In this document: one piece after another, positions 25,882 to 33,303 of the stretch
How the letters are laid out: each line of letters opens with the position of its first letter
Position numbering within the stretch: the stretch's first letter is position 1
Assembly: GCF_900113415.1 (NCBI RefSeq)
Contig: NZ_FOPH01000022.1
Location: forward strand, 1 to 42,889
Reading direction: 5' to 3'
From: Oribacterium sp. WCC10
GTDB taxonomy: Bacteria > Bacillota > Clostridia > Lachnospirales > Lachnospiraceae
Length of the DNA: 42,889 bases
Program-made: the position numbers and the translations under genes
The notes under the pieces: generated by a model
The model's database searches: none
Seen by the model: only the letters and a program-made list of their open reading frames with translations
What the model was told of the DNA's origin: nothing

Positions 25882-27564
25882 TCAAACTCTTCCCCCATCG
25901 AACCTCTTCATCACCCTGCCAGCTTCTCCACATTTGCCCACTATCCCGAATCTCTCGGAATAGACTATGACTCCAAAACGCATTTTATCCTTTATTCTAT
26001 GCTCCATATGAAACGCAATTTCTTTCATGATGGAAGTCATGACTTCATTTCTCAGCCCCATTCCTTCAAGAAGCGTAAGCATTTCTTCCGTGGTGGCTGC
26101 CTCTTTTATAGCTCTTACCTGTTCTATGGAACCACCGCATATTGCAAGGTGTGCTGCAAATATCTCCCACCTGCCGTCTGCAACCTTACTGTGGGTATTC
26201 ATAATTCCCGCTGCAAGCTTAACAAGCTTTCCTATATTTCCAAGAAGAAGAAAACTTCCGCACCCATAGGAAATCGCAAGATCTATAGCCTCTCCAATGT
26301 AGTTGGAAACCATGACAACCTGCTCTGTATCAATTCCAAGCTTCTCAGCATAACGCTTTCCATAATTTCCCGGAACCGCGATTATACCTGATGTTTTGTC
26401 CTGAACATCTTCATTTCCACAGACTTCACTGTTCCCATTATCCTCCATATTTCCATATGCAGAAATATCTGATATCTCTATCCTGCAGTTCTTTTCTGTT
26501 TCATCTTCTGATTTTATTCCGGATCTCTGATAAAACATTTTCTGCCGAATCTCAGTCTCAATGGTGGCCACTATGGAGGCTTCCGACATCGGCTCCACTA
26601 TGCCCGTGGTTCCAAGAATAGATATTCCTCCCTCGATTCCAAGCATCGGGTTAAATGTTTTCTTCGCAAGTTCCACCCCATCCGGCACTGAAACGGTAAT
26701 GAGAAATACCTCTGAACCATCTCTTTTATCATGAGATTCAGATTTACAGTCAGATTCTGATCCATTATCTGCTGCTTTGAATGTCTCCTCCGGCTTTTTA
26801 TCCCGGACACCACCTGCTGCATTTGAGAAATCTGAAGTCGTAAGATTATACGGTAGCTGAAATTCAGTTACACCGACGCTTTCAGTGTCATCAGCTATCA
26901 TTTCAAGTATGTCCATTGCCGCCCTGAATATCATCATTCTGGGAACGGGATTTATAGCACTTTCACCGGTTTCCTGTTGAAGCCCCTGCTTTGTAACCGT
27001 CCCAACGCCTCTTCCCCCGATAAGGAAAAGCCTTGGATTTTCCGCACATTTAAATGCCTTCGCCGGAACTTCCTCAAGGAAAATTTCTTTAATTTCCACA
27101 TGTATCTCTGTTCCATTTGTGACATCCGGATCGTCACCTGCATCCTTGATGGTATAAAACGCTGAACTTTTATGTGCTTTTACATTTGAATTATCAAACG
27201 GATTTTCTTCAATCTCATAGTGCTCACAGCAGGATCTTTTACATGTCTCATCATGCTCAGCAGAACTGCTTTCACCGAAAGCCGCATTTATCTTATCTAT
27301 GTTTGCAGAGTCCAATGAAGTATCATCGATATCTGATGCAATATGTACCTCCAGAGAGACTCTCTCCCCGCCCGGCAGCACGATACTTACTTCTTTTGAA
27401 ACATGACCCGTCAAAAGCATTTCCATAGCCGCCTTTGTACACGCGGCAGCACAGGTTCCGGTAGTAAGTCCACACCTCATTTTCTTCTGATTTTTAAATA
27501 CATAATTATCTTTAAACATTTTTTTATAACTCACTGATACTGCGACTTTTGACCCTTGCATCAT
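25882..27564 (-). CDS. cbiD: Cobalt-precorrin-5B C1-methyltransferase with three long insertions
   Basis: A 560-residue protein, well above the usual 360-380 of CbiD. Core motifs are intact: MRCGLTTGTCAAACTKAAME at the start, then IKDAGDDPDVTNGTEIHVEI, the GGRGVGTVTKQGLQQETGES loop, FNPMLGIEGGISILGTTGIV and a late SYGCGSFLLLGNIGKLVKLA. The extra length comes from three charged, low-complexity insertions at about 81-135, 255-290 and 350-395. CbiD methylates C1 of the corrin ring during anaerobic B12 synthesis. The start is uncertain because no good ribosome site precedes 27564. Confidence 0.9.
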   Translation of the reverse strand: MMQGSKVAVSVSYKKMFKDNYVFKNQKKMRCGLTTGTCAAACTKAAMEMLLTGHVSKEVSIVLPGGERVSLEVHIASDIDDTSLDSANIDKINAAFGESSSAEHDETCKRSCCEHYEIEENPFDNSNVKAHKSSAFYTIKDAGDDPDVTNGTEIHVEIKEIFLEEVPAKAFKCAENPRLFLIGGRGVGTVTKQGLQQETGESAINPVPRMMIFRAAMDILEMIADDTESVGVTEFQLPYNLTTSDFSNAAGGVRDKKPEETFKAADNGSESDCKSESHDKRDGSEVFLITVSVPDGVELAKKTFNPMLGIEGGISILGTTGIVEPMSEASIVATIETEIRQKMFYQRSGIKSEDETEKNCRIEISDISAYGNMEDNGNSEVCGNEDVQDKTSGIIAVPGNYGKRYAEKLGIDTEQVVMVSNYIGEAIDLAISYGCGSFLLLGNIGKLVKLAAGIMNTHSKVADGRWEIFAAHLAICGGSIEQVRAIKEAATTEEMLTLLEGMGLRNEVMTSIMKEIAFHMEHRIKDKMRFGVIVYSERFGIVGKCGEAGRVMKRFDGGRV

Positions 27565-27579
27565 AACATTTTTACGGTA

Positions 27580-28128
27580 TCAGAAATCGAACTCTCTCAG
27601 CTCTGCATTCTTTACACCGAAAGCCGCAAATTCCTCATTGGTCATATTTTCAAAATAAGACATTATAAATCTCGCGATCCCGTTATGAGCCACCAGAAGG
27701 TAAACCTTATCCGGCTCCTTCTTTATATCATCGAGAAGGTTGTAAATTCTCTGAGCCACACGGAACATTGACTCACCACCCTCATAACTGTCGATGAAGT
27801 TCTGCTTTGCAAGCTTGAAATCAGCTCCATCCCTTGGAGTAGACTCCCACTTTCCGAAATTCTGTTCAATGAGACGCTGCTCAACTCTTACCGGGATTCC
27901 GGTGATTTTCGATATTTCCAGCGCTGTATCATGCGCTCTTGAAAGAGGTGACGTCAGAATCTCATCAACATGGACTTCTCCCGCATCTATCTTTTTCTTA
28001 AGTTCCATGGCAGTCTCTCTCGCCTGCTCATGTCCTTTCTCAGTCAGCGGACTGTCAGTTGCTCCGCAGATCTTGTTTTCAACATTCCATACAGTCTGTC
28101 CATGACGGACAAAATAAAACTTTCCCAT
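27580..28128 (-). CDS. Histidine phosphatase family protein, possible alpha-ribazole phosphatase
   Basis: A 182-residue phosphoglycerate-mutase-like phosphatase. The catalytic RHG motif is in FYFVRHGQTVWNVENKICG, and the second His in LLVAHNGIARFIMSYF. LTSPLSRAHDTALEI and EQNFGKWEST are typical of the CobC/GpmB branch. Its place as the first of four minus-strand genes ending in cbiD, cbiF and cbiG supports a CobC-like role removing the phosphate from alpha-ribazole phosphate. Other substrates are possible because this branch is broad. It lies 15 bp before cbiD. Confidence 0.8.
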   Translation of the reverse strand: MGKFYFVRHGQTVWNVENKICGATDSPLTEKGHEQARETAMELKKKIDAGEVHVDEILTSPLSRAHDTALEISKITGIPVRVEQRLIEQNFGKWESTPRDGADFKLAKQNFIDSYEGGESMFRVAQRIYNLLDDIKKEPDKVYLLVAHNGIARFIMSYFENMTNEEFAAFGVKNAELREFDF

Positions 28129-28231
28129 ATCATTTCACCCTTCTCTTCAATCATTCATGTATATTCCAGGCTATCTTCCGGAATCACAGACCGGATAAAT
28201 CCTGCCTCATTGCTCATTCCGGACAGATAAC

Positions 28232-28254
28232 CACTTTAATCAACATTTCCCTAA
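28232..28254 (-). repeat. Dispersed dyad repeat, copy C
   Basis: On the minus strand TTTAGGGAAATGTTGATTAA followed by AGTGG. It lies 14 bp after the NUDIX stop and upstream of the phosphatase gene. Confidence 0.55.
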
Positions 28255-28268
28255 AGTTAATTCCAAAA

Positions 28269-28745
28269 TCAGACATCATATTTCTTTCCGTCCAGCATCG
28301 CTTCAATCAGATTATCTTCCGCATCATAGATCAGTTTCAGAGAGAAGAAATCATCTCTTTCCAAAAGAAGCTTCAGAAATATTCTGTCTCCCGGCCATAC
28401 ATTGAGCTTCGGAACATCCGATTTCAAAACCCACTTTAACTCACCTTCATTACACTCTATCTGCTCTCCTGTAAATCCGTCAGCCGTAAAGAGATGCATG
28501 TACTCCGACTCAGCTCTGCCTGAAATAAATGTAACTATCCCTCTGTATCTCCAGGATGTTAATGTATAGCCCGTTTCTTCTTTAACCTCCCGAAGCAGAC
28601 ATTCTTCAGGACTTTCATCCTTTTCAAACTTGCCGCCAACCCCTATCCATTTAGCATGATTCAGGTCATTCTGCTTCTTTGTCCGGTGAAGCATCAGATA
28701 TTCATTTTCTTTCTCAATATAGCAAAGCGTTGTTAAAATCGCCAT
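28269..28745 (-). CDS. NUDIX hydrolase (MutT-like, possible 8-oxo-dGTP diphosphatase)
   Basis: A 158-residue protein with a complete Nudix box, GGKFEKDESPEECLLREVKE followed by ETGY (about 37-60). All metal-binding glutamates are present. The N-terminus LTTLCYIEKENEYLMLHRTK resembles the 8-oxo-dGTP diphosphatase group, enzymes that clean damaged nucleotides from the pool. The substrate is not certain. A GGGAG ribosome site precedes the ATG. The upstream methyltransferase-like gene ends 28 bp before it. Confidence 0.87.
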   Translation of the reverse strand: MAILTTLCYIEKENEYLMLHRTKKQNDLNHAKWIGVGGKFEKDESPEECLLREVKEETGYTLTSWRYRGIVTFISGRAESEYMHLFTADGFTGEQIECNEGELKWVLKSDVPKLNVWPGDRIFLKLLLERDDFFSLKLIYDAEDNLIEAMLDGKKYDV

Positions 28746-28773
28746 TTTCTCCCTTTCCCTATGTTCATCTGTT

Positions 28774-29715
28774 TTATATCGACAACATCTGCGGCAGTAT
28801 CCAGTACCTCATTTCGGTTTTCCTGAAACCTTGAGTCATCCGATGAAGTTCCTGATACATTGGCTTCCCATCGAAAGGACCCTCCCAAAGATCAGCGAAA
28901 ATCATGTCATATTCCCCGTCCTTTACATTATTCATATATGTAAATGCATCGGTCTGAACTATCCTGATTTTTTCGGCAATATCTCTCCCGCCGGGATCCT
29001 TGCCAAGCTGCATCCGTATATAGTTTTCAAACAGGGTTATGGTTTCAGCATCTCTCTCAATGACTGTCACCTCTGTAACCTCAGGCTTCCTGGCCGTCAT
29101 ATAGGCATAGTACCCGAGCCCAAGGCCAAGTGTCAGTATACTTCCTTTTGCTGCCTCAATATCTTCTTTCATGGTAATGATTTCACCGGGAGACAGGCTC
29201 ATCCAGACTGACTCCTCAGGTTTATCCTCTGTGATGCATGGCACTTCCAGATAATCCCTCATGTAACCATAGTGCGGAACATACATTCCATCTACCAGAT
29301 CAGGATTTAACTCAATTATCTCCCCCTGCTCATATCCAAGTCTTTCATAATGATGACTTCCGAATGTCAGTTCCTCAGGTATAAAAATGTTTTCATAATA
29401 AGGATTGGTATAAACAAGAGAAGCTGAAATCCCGGTCATATGTGCATGAAGAATGTCTGACAGCCTAAGTCTCTCACTTCTGTCATCACTCAGATAGCCG
29501 CTTAGAACCATAGCCACATACCATCCCTCAGGATCAGAAAGAATTTTCGTATTCATAGTCTTCTTAGCCTGATTTCTGACCATTGATATATCGCCCTCGG
29601 AGAAAGGAATCACGGGCCTAAGCCTTGCAATCTCAGCCCTCATTTCTTTCATCATACGGCTCATACGGTTTTCATTAATTGTAGAATAATGTCTTTCTTT
29701 TTCTGTTTTTTCCAT
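28774..29715 (-). CDS. Spermidine-synthase-like AdoMet-binding protein
   Basis: About 313 residues from the ATG at 29715. A Rossmann nucleotide-binding loop (ILTLGLGLGYYAYMTARKP) is followed by the acidic VIERDAETI strand, IVQTDAFTYM and the YDMIFADLWEGPFDG strand, as in polyamine synthase/methyltransferase folds. The N-terminal helical region (residues to about 130) is unassigned. The open frame extends to 29952, but that stretch holds the rpoA terminator and a dispersed repeat, so it is unlikely to be translated. The start is uncertain because the ribosome site is weak. The role is unknown. Confidence 0.62.
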   Translation of the reverse strand: MEKTEKERHYSTINENRMSRMMKEMRAEIARLRPVIPFSEGDISMVRNQAKKTMNTKILSDPEGWYVAMVLSGYLSDDRSERLRLSDILHAHMTGISASLVYTNPYYENIFIPEELTFGSHHYERLGYEQGEIIELNPDLVDGMYVPHYGYMRDYLEVPCITEDKPEESVWMSLSPGEIITMKEDIEAAKGSILTLGLGLGYYAYMTARKPEVTEVTVIERDAETITLFENYIRMQLGKDPGGRDIAEKIRIVQTDAFTYMNNVKDGEYDMIFADLWEGPFDGKPMYQELHRMTQGFRKTEMRYWILPQMLSI

Positions 29716-29844
29716 CTTTTCTTTAATATGACACGCCCAACATGACTTGTAGCAGATTCCTATAGAAATCTGCCATGCAGGCACGCCCTCGCGAAACGAC
29801 CTTTCAATGGGACGGCGTTCCCAACAGCACATGGTGCCCGGTCG

Positions 29845-29870
29845 GGGAAATGCTTTAATCAGCATTTCCC
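29845..29870 (-). repeat. Dispersed dyad repeat, copy A
   Basis: GGGAAATGCT, a 6-base loop and AGCATTTCCC form a perfect 10-bp dyad. It lies between the rpoA terminator and the next gene. Confidence 0.65.
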
Positions 29871-29899
29871 TATAGTTCTGATATATACGACTATAGCAC

Positions 29900-29932
29900 A
29901 AAAGCGGTCTTCCTAAATGGAAAACCGCTTTT
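29900..29932 (-). terminator. rpoA terminator
   Basis: Arms AAAAGCGGT and ACCGCTTTT with an inner TTCC/GGAA pairing form a hairpin 20 bp after the rpoA stop. On the minus strand it ends in a short U run (TTTTGTG). Confidence 0.75.
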
Positions 29933-29952
29933 GGAAAAGTTTCAAAATTCAA

Positions 29953-30903
29953 TTACTCAACGTCTCTGCTGCTGAGTGAAAGTCCCATAGACTCAAGCTT
30001 ACCGAGAATCTCATCGATAGACTTGCGACCCATGTTACGAACCTTTGAGAGATCCTCAAGATTCTTGTTGCAAAGATCGCCAACCGTATTGATGCCTGCT
30101 CTCTTAAGACAATTATAAGAACGAACACTGAGCTCAAGCTCATCAATGTTCATATTCATAAGATCGTTAGAATCTCCGCTTCCTGCATCCTCGACCTTAA
30201 CTTCACTCTCTGCATTGATATCCATATCAGCAAAAAGCTTAAGATGTGAATCAAGTATACGTGCAGAAAGAGAAACTGCATCATCAGGAGCCATAGTACC
30301 GTTTGTGGTAACATCGAGAGTGAGCTTCTCTTCATTTGTTCCCTCGATAGGATCGATGACCATATTTACTCTTACAACAGGGCAATAGATAGAGTCAACA
30401 GCGATAACTCCGATAGGAAGATCACTGCGGTCACGGGTGTTGGCACCATCATAACCACGTCCCTTTGTCATCTTTATCTCCATATAAAGTCTCGCTTCCT
30501 TACCTGAAAGTGTAGCGATAACCTGATCCTGATTTACGATCTCTACTTCTGATGTAACTTTGATATCTGAGCCACGAACGATTCCCTCACCGGCATAATC
30601 AATGTATGCCATAACAGGATCGTCACTTGATGATGTATTTTTAATTGCAAGCTTTTTCAAATTAAGGATGATATCACTAACATCTTCCTTAACGCCAGGG
30701 ATGGATGAAAACTCATGATATACTCCATCAATCTTTACCTCGCTTACTGCGGCACCAGGCATTGATGAAAGAAGGATACGTCTTAAAGAATTTCCTATAA
30801 CAGTACCCTCACCCTTTGCAAGCGGAGCACATACAAAACGTCCAAACTTTTTATCATCTGAGATTTCCTCAACTTCGAGAACCGGTTTGATTTCTACTGC
30901 CAT
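29953..30903 (-). CDS. rpoA: DNA-directed RNA polymerase subunit alpha, stand-alone copy
   Basis: A 316-residue alpha subunit. The N-terminal dimer and assembly domain includes GNSLRRILLSSMPGAAVSEV and HEFSSIPGVKEDVSDIILNL. The C-terminal domain has ELSVRSYNCLKRAGINTV and VRNMGRKSIDEILGKL, keeping the Arg, Asn, Cys, Gly, Lys and Ser positions used to contact UP-element DNA. It starts MAVEIKPVLEVEEISD, unlike the common FEKP-type start of Firmicutes alpha. None of its usual neighbours (rpsM, rpsK, rpsD, rplQ) is present. It has its own promoter and terminator and lies next to the rep gene of an iteron origin. It may be a second copy or the only one. Confidence 0.95.
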   Translation of the reverse strand: MAVEIKPVLEVEEISDDKKFGRFVCAPLAKGEGTVIGNSLRRILLSSMPGAAVSEVKIDGVYHEFSSIPGVKEDVSDIILNLKKLAIKNTSSSDDPVMAYIDYAGEGIVRGSDIKVTSEVEIVNQDQVIATLSGKEARLYMEIKMTKGRGYDGANTRDRSDLPIGVIAVDSIYCPVVRVNMVIDPIEGTNEEKLTLDVTTNGTMAPDDAVSLSARILDSHLKLFADMDINAESEVKVEDAGSGDSNDLMNMNIDELELSVRSYNCLKRAGINTVGDLCNKNLEDLSKVRNMGRKSIDEILGKLESMGLSLSSRDVE

Positions 30904-31012
30904 TACCCTACCTCTTTATATTAGAATCGCTGAAACAACATAGTAGCACATGTTCTAAAAACCAAATTCATCGATTTACAGACTACCTCTATTTTTAGAA
31001 CTAAGCTATTCT

Positions 31013-31040
31013 ATTATAGCGTTTTTTTATTGCATGTCTA
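31013..31040 (-). promoter_or_regulatory. Promoter of rpoA
   Basis: On the minus strand TAGACA (31035-31040), a 16-bp spacer containing a run of seven A, then a perfect TATAAT (31013-31018), about 110 bp before the rpoA ATG. It shows that rpoA is transcribed on its own, not from a ribosomal-protein operon. Confidence 0.7.
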
Positions 31041-31065
31041 GTATTTTTTGGAAAAAAGTATAAAA

Positions 31066-31093
31066 AAGTGGGTGCATTTTATTGCATCCACTT
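31066..31093 (-). terminator. rep gene terminator
   Basis: Arms at 31066-31076 and 31083-31093 (11 bp, one wobble position) with a U-rich tail TTTTTTATAC on the minus strand. It lies 65 bp after the rep stop and separates rep from the rpoA promoter. Confidence 0.8.
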
Positions 31094-31157
31094 AATTTTG
31101 TAGTAAAATAATATCCTTATAAGCTTTTTATCCGGGCATATTCTCAATGCCACTGTC

Positions 31158-32009
31158 TTAAGCTATCTCAACAAGTTTTCCGGAATCATCAAAGTTAAGA
31201 CTAAGCTGCCCCTTGAACTGAAGATTACGCTTTTCTATCTTACTTACAGTCTTATTATATGTAGCGAAACGATCCAGAGTATCCTTGTTTTCTATATACA
31301 ATCTGATATGAGTGATTCGCTTTCCCTGAAGTCTGCCTTTAACAAGTTCACCCTTATCGGTTATACAATCATAGGAAACTGTGATGTCTGTGTATTCATT
31401 GATTTCCTTGATGGCCGGAGAAAGGACTCTCTGCTTGAAGTTTCCGAAAGCACTGTACACATCTGCCATAAGATTCTCTCTCAATGCATCAATGGAAATG
31501 TCTACATGTCCTTTGTAGGCATAGGACTTGGCAAGCTCGTATAAGCGAGGTGAATACTTGCTTGTCATGGAAAGGATATTATAAAGCTCATACTCTGTAA
31601 AATTGTTCTGGATACCAAGAAGATAAGTCTTGATACGGCTGTCAAGAATGAGACTTATAGTTCCCTTTCTTTCATTATACTCAGGCTCATTGAACCAACG
31701 GAGCTTAATAACACGATTGTCGATATTTACCCAGAATGCTTTCTCATCGATGGAATCGATCATATTTCTGAAATCACGATAAACATTCTTTGGATCTATA
31801 CCGCAAAGTCTCGCAAAGTCCAATGCACGTATCTCATACTTTTTGAACTCTTCCTCACCGGGTTTTATCATGGTGATAACGTAATTTACAAGCTTCTGTT
31901 CGTTTGCGGTAAGGTTGTATTTGGCTTTCTGGATTAATGCATTATCTTTAACAACAAGATATGTACGCTGATCATCCACTTTTTCTTTCTGGGTTTTATA
32001 TGCAGCCAT
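31158..32009 (-). CDS. Replication initiator protein, Rep_3 (RepB/RepE-like) family
   Basis: About 283 residues from the ATG at 32009, with AGGAGAGG 11 bases upstream; the open frame runs on to 32141 across the promoter and is not used. DNALIQKAKYNLTANEQKLV and NYVITMIKPGEEEF are typical of the first winged-helix domain of iteron-plasmid initiators; the second follows from LSMTSKYSPRLYELAKSYAY. Such proteins bind iterons as monomers to open the origin and often repress their own gene as dimers. The iteron array starts about 400 bp upstream, and one iteron abuts the rep promoter. Confidence 0.9.
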   Translation of the reverse strand: MAAYKTQKEKVDDQRTYLVVKDNALIQKAKYNLTANEQKLVNYVITMIKPGEEEFKKYEIRALDFARLCGIDPKNVYRDFRNMIDSIDEKAFWVNIDNRVIKLRWFNEPEYNERKGTISLILDSRIKTYLLGIQNNFTEYELYNILSMTSKYSPRLYELAKSYAYKGHVDISIDALRENLMADVYSAFGNFKQRVLSPAIKEINEYTDITVSYDCITDKGELVKGRLQGKRITHIRLYIENKDTLDRFATYNKTVSKIEKRNLQFKGQLSLNFDDSGKLVEIA

Positions 32010-32112
32010 CTGTAAAACAACCTCTCCTGAAACATCTTTCCTGTATTTCGCAAAAATGAGGGTCAGAATAAAAAAATCCGTGTCTTCATCGAACCCTCGA
32101 TCACATGTCAAT

Positions 32113-32141
32113 ATAGTAAAACTCATTACCCTAAAAATCAA
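32113..32141 (-). promoter_or_regulatory. Probable rep promoter
   Basis: On the minus strand TTGATT (32136-32141), a 17-bp spacer and TACTAT (32113-32118), about 105 bp before the rep ATG. An iteron starts two bases upstream of the -35 box. Confidence 0.6.
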
Positions 32142-32143
32142 TG

Positions 32144-32159
32144 ACCGTAATTATGTTAT
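32144..32159 (-). promoter_or_regulatory. Iteron at the rep promoter
   Basis: On the minus strand ATAACATAATTACGGT, one of the iteron series and directly next to the -35 box of rep. This fits autorepression by the initiator (inference). Confidence 0.7.
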
Positions 32160-32398
32160 ATCTCTATTCTGACCCGATTTTTGAAATTCCGGCAGGAAAA
32201 GTTGCATTATTATCGCAGAATACTGCCCGGATTCCACCTGTTTCTACCCGAATATTCTGCTTTTATGACCTCTTTAAGGGGCTGTATTTTTTCGCGCGCA
32301 TGTTTGTATTTTTTAAGCGTTATTTTTTATTTGATTTATTTAATATTATATATATTTATATTATTTAATAGCAAAATAGCACGGAATTACGCCATTTT

Positions 32399-32407
32399 TT
32401 ATCCACA
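32399..32407 (+). promoter_or_regulatory. DnaA box
   Basis: TTATCCACA, the exact DnaA consensus, lies between the AT-rich stretch and the first iteron. Confidence 0.8.
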
Positions 32408-32410
32408 TAG

Positions 32411-32489
32411 ATAACAAATCAACGGTAAGGTATAACAGATTTACGGCGAGGTCTAACAAATAGACGGTAACATATAACAAATAAACGGT
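32411..32489 (+). repeat. Four tandem iterons at exact 21-bp pitch
   Basis: 16-bp cores start at 32411, 32432, 32453 and 32474 with consensus ATAACAAATTTACGGT. The 21-bp spacing (two helical turns) puts all four initiator sites on the same face of the DNA. Confidence 0.93.
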
Positions 32490-32497
32490 GTGAAAAT

Positions 32498-32624
32498 CTG
32501 AGAGTTGAGTGAGGTAGTTAAGGCCTGTGTTTTTGGCGGGTTTTCAGCGTAAAAACACGGATTTTCCGGGGATTTTCTGAAAGTTGAGTCGCTTTTCAGC
32601 CCTGATCTTACGAAAGTTGAGTGT
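32498..32624 (+). repeat. Three copies of a GAAAGTTGAGTG-like motif in the origin
   Basis: Copies at 32498-32511 (CTGAGAGTTGAGTG), 32578-32591 (CTGAAAGTTGAGTC) and 32611-32624 (ACGAAAGTTGAGTG). They are not iterons. They might bind a second protein; no known match. Confidence 0.55.
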
Positions 32625-32698
32625 ATTTTTAGTGGTCATCACCAGGTATTTGGAAAAAAAGCACTATTTCTGATCTGATTTTTTGTAAAAATCGTCTT

Positions 32699-33298
32699 AT
32701 AACAGAATTACGGTGAAAATTTATGACCTGTAACACTATGACGGTGAACCTGTAAAGAATATTTAAGCCGTAATTTTGTTATAAAGTTAAGTGATAAGGC
32801 ATGTTATAACAGATTTACGGTAGACACGCATGACAGCGTGTATTTAATGAAAGAATTCATAACCATTATATAATGACAGAATTTCAGGTATTTATTCTTC
32901 TATGGAAATGAATCATATAACATTTAATCGCAAAAAACATAACTTTTAAACGGGATTTATCACGTTAATCTGATATCAAAATGAATCAAATCTCAATTGT
33001 AAGAAAAATGTAAGCCGTAATTTTGTTATATATTCTTCGCCACTACCCCTGCGACACTTATAAAAGGTGATTTTAGTGCTAAACAAGGCAAAAACAGCCT
33101 GTATATAACATTATTACGGTATAAAAACGTATTAGATGTGTCGTTTCATATTCAAATATTTCAAAACATAACAAATATACGGTAAAAGAGATATAACAAA
33201 AATACGGTATCTCCTTTTCAGGAAATACCGTAAATATGATATAAGTTCAGACCATCAATTTGTTATAAAGTCCGTGGGGCAAACCGTTAATCTGTTAT
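32699..33298. repeat. Second, mixed-orientation iteron cluster (11 copies)
   Basis: Forward copies start at 32699, 32730, 32806, 33105, 33168 and 33193. Reverse copies start at 32767, 33014, 33227, 33251 and 33283. Most keep ATAACA plus ACGGT with a variable centre; the copies at 32730 and 33251 are the weakest. Mixed orientation favours looping or copy-number control by pairing of bound initiators, as known for iteron plasmids. Confidence 0.85.
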
Positions 33299-33303
33299 AA
33301 GTT

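Larger units (their letters stand above)
32060..32175. repeat. 11-bp inverted repeat flanking the rep promoter
   Basis: GGGTCAGAATA at 32060-32070 and its exact complement at 32165-32175 bracket the rep promoter and its iteron. They could act as distant protein sites or allow base pairing in the leader; function unknown. Confidence 0.5.
32320..33303. other. Iteron-type replication origin
   Basis: About 1 kb without genes. In order: an AT-only-like stretch (32320-32382), a perfect DnaA box (32399-32407), four in-phase iterons (32411-32489), three copies of a GTTGAGT motif (32498-32624), and eleven more iterons in mixed orientation (32699-33298). It lies between the rep gene and the stop of the 494-aa gene. 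The layout matches iteron plasmids whose initiator works with DnaA. Confidence 0.9.

Noticed and set aside
25852-26391. 179-codon plus-strand open frame opposite cbiD
   Set aside because: It lies antisense to conserved CbiD motifs, has no ribosome site and encodes no recognisable protein.
28129-28268. Cobalamin riboswitch before the cbi genes
   Set aside because: No B12-box-like sequence was seen on the minus strand; the segment holds a dispersed repeat and a short leader.
29716-29952. N-terminal extension of the spermidine-synthase-like protein
   Set aside because: The stretch contains the rpoA terminator and a dispersed palindrome, and the peptide lacks family-like sequence.
32010-32141. 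N-terminal extension of the Rep protein
   Set aside because: It would run through the probable promoter; the ATG at 32009 has a ribosome site and gives the usual family length.
32411-33298. Possible CRISPR array or transposon ends at the repeats
   Set aside because: Cores are 16 bp with 5-bp gaps, occur in both orientations and lie next to a Rep_3 gene and a DnaA box; iterons explain them.
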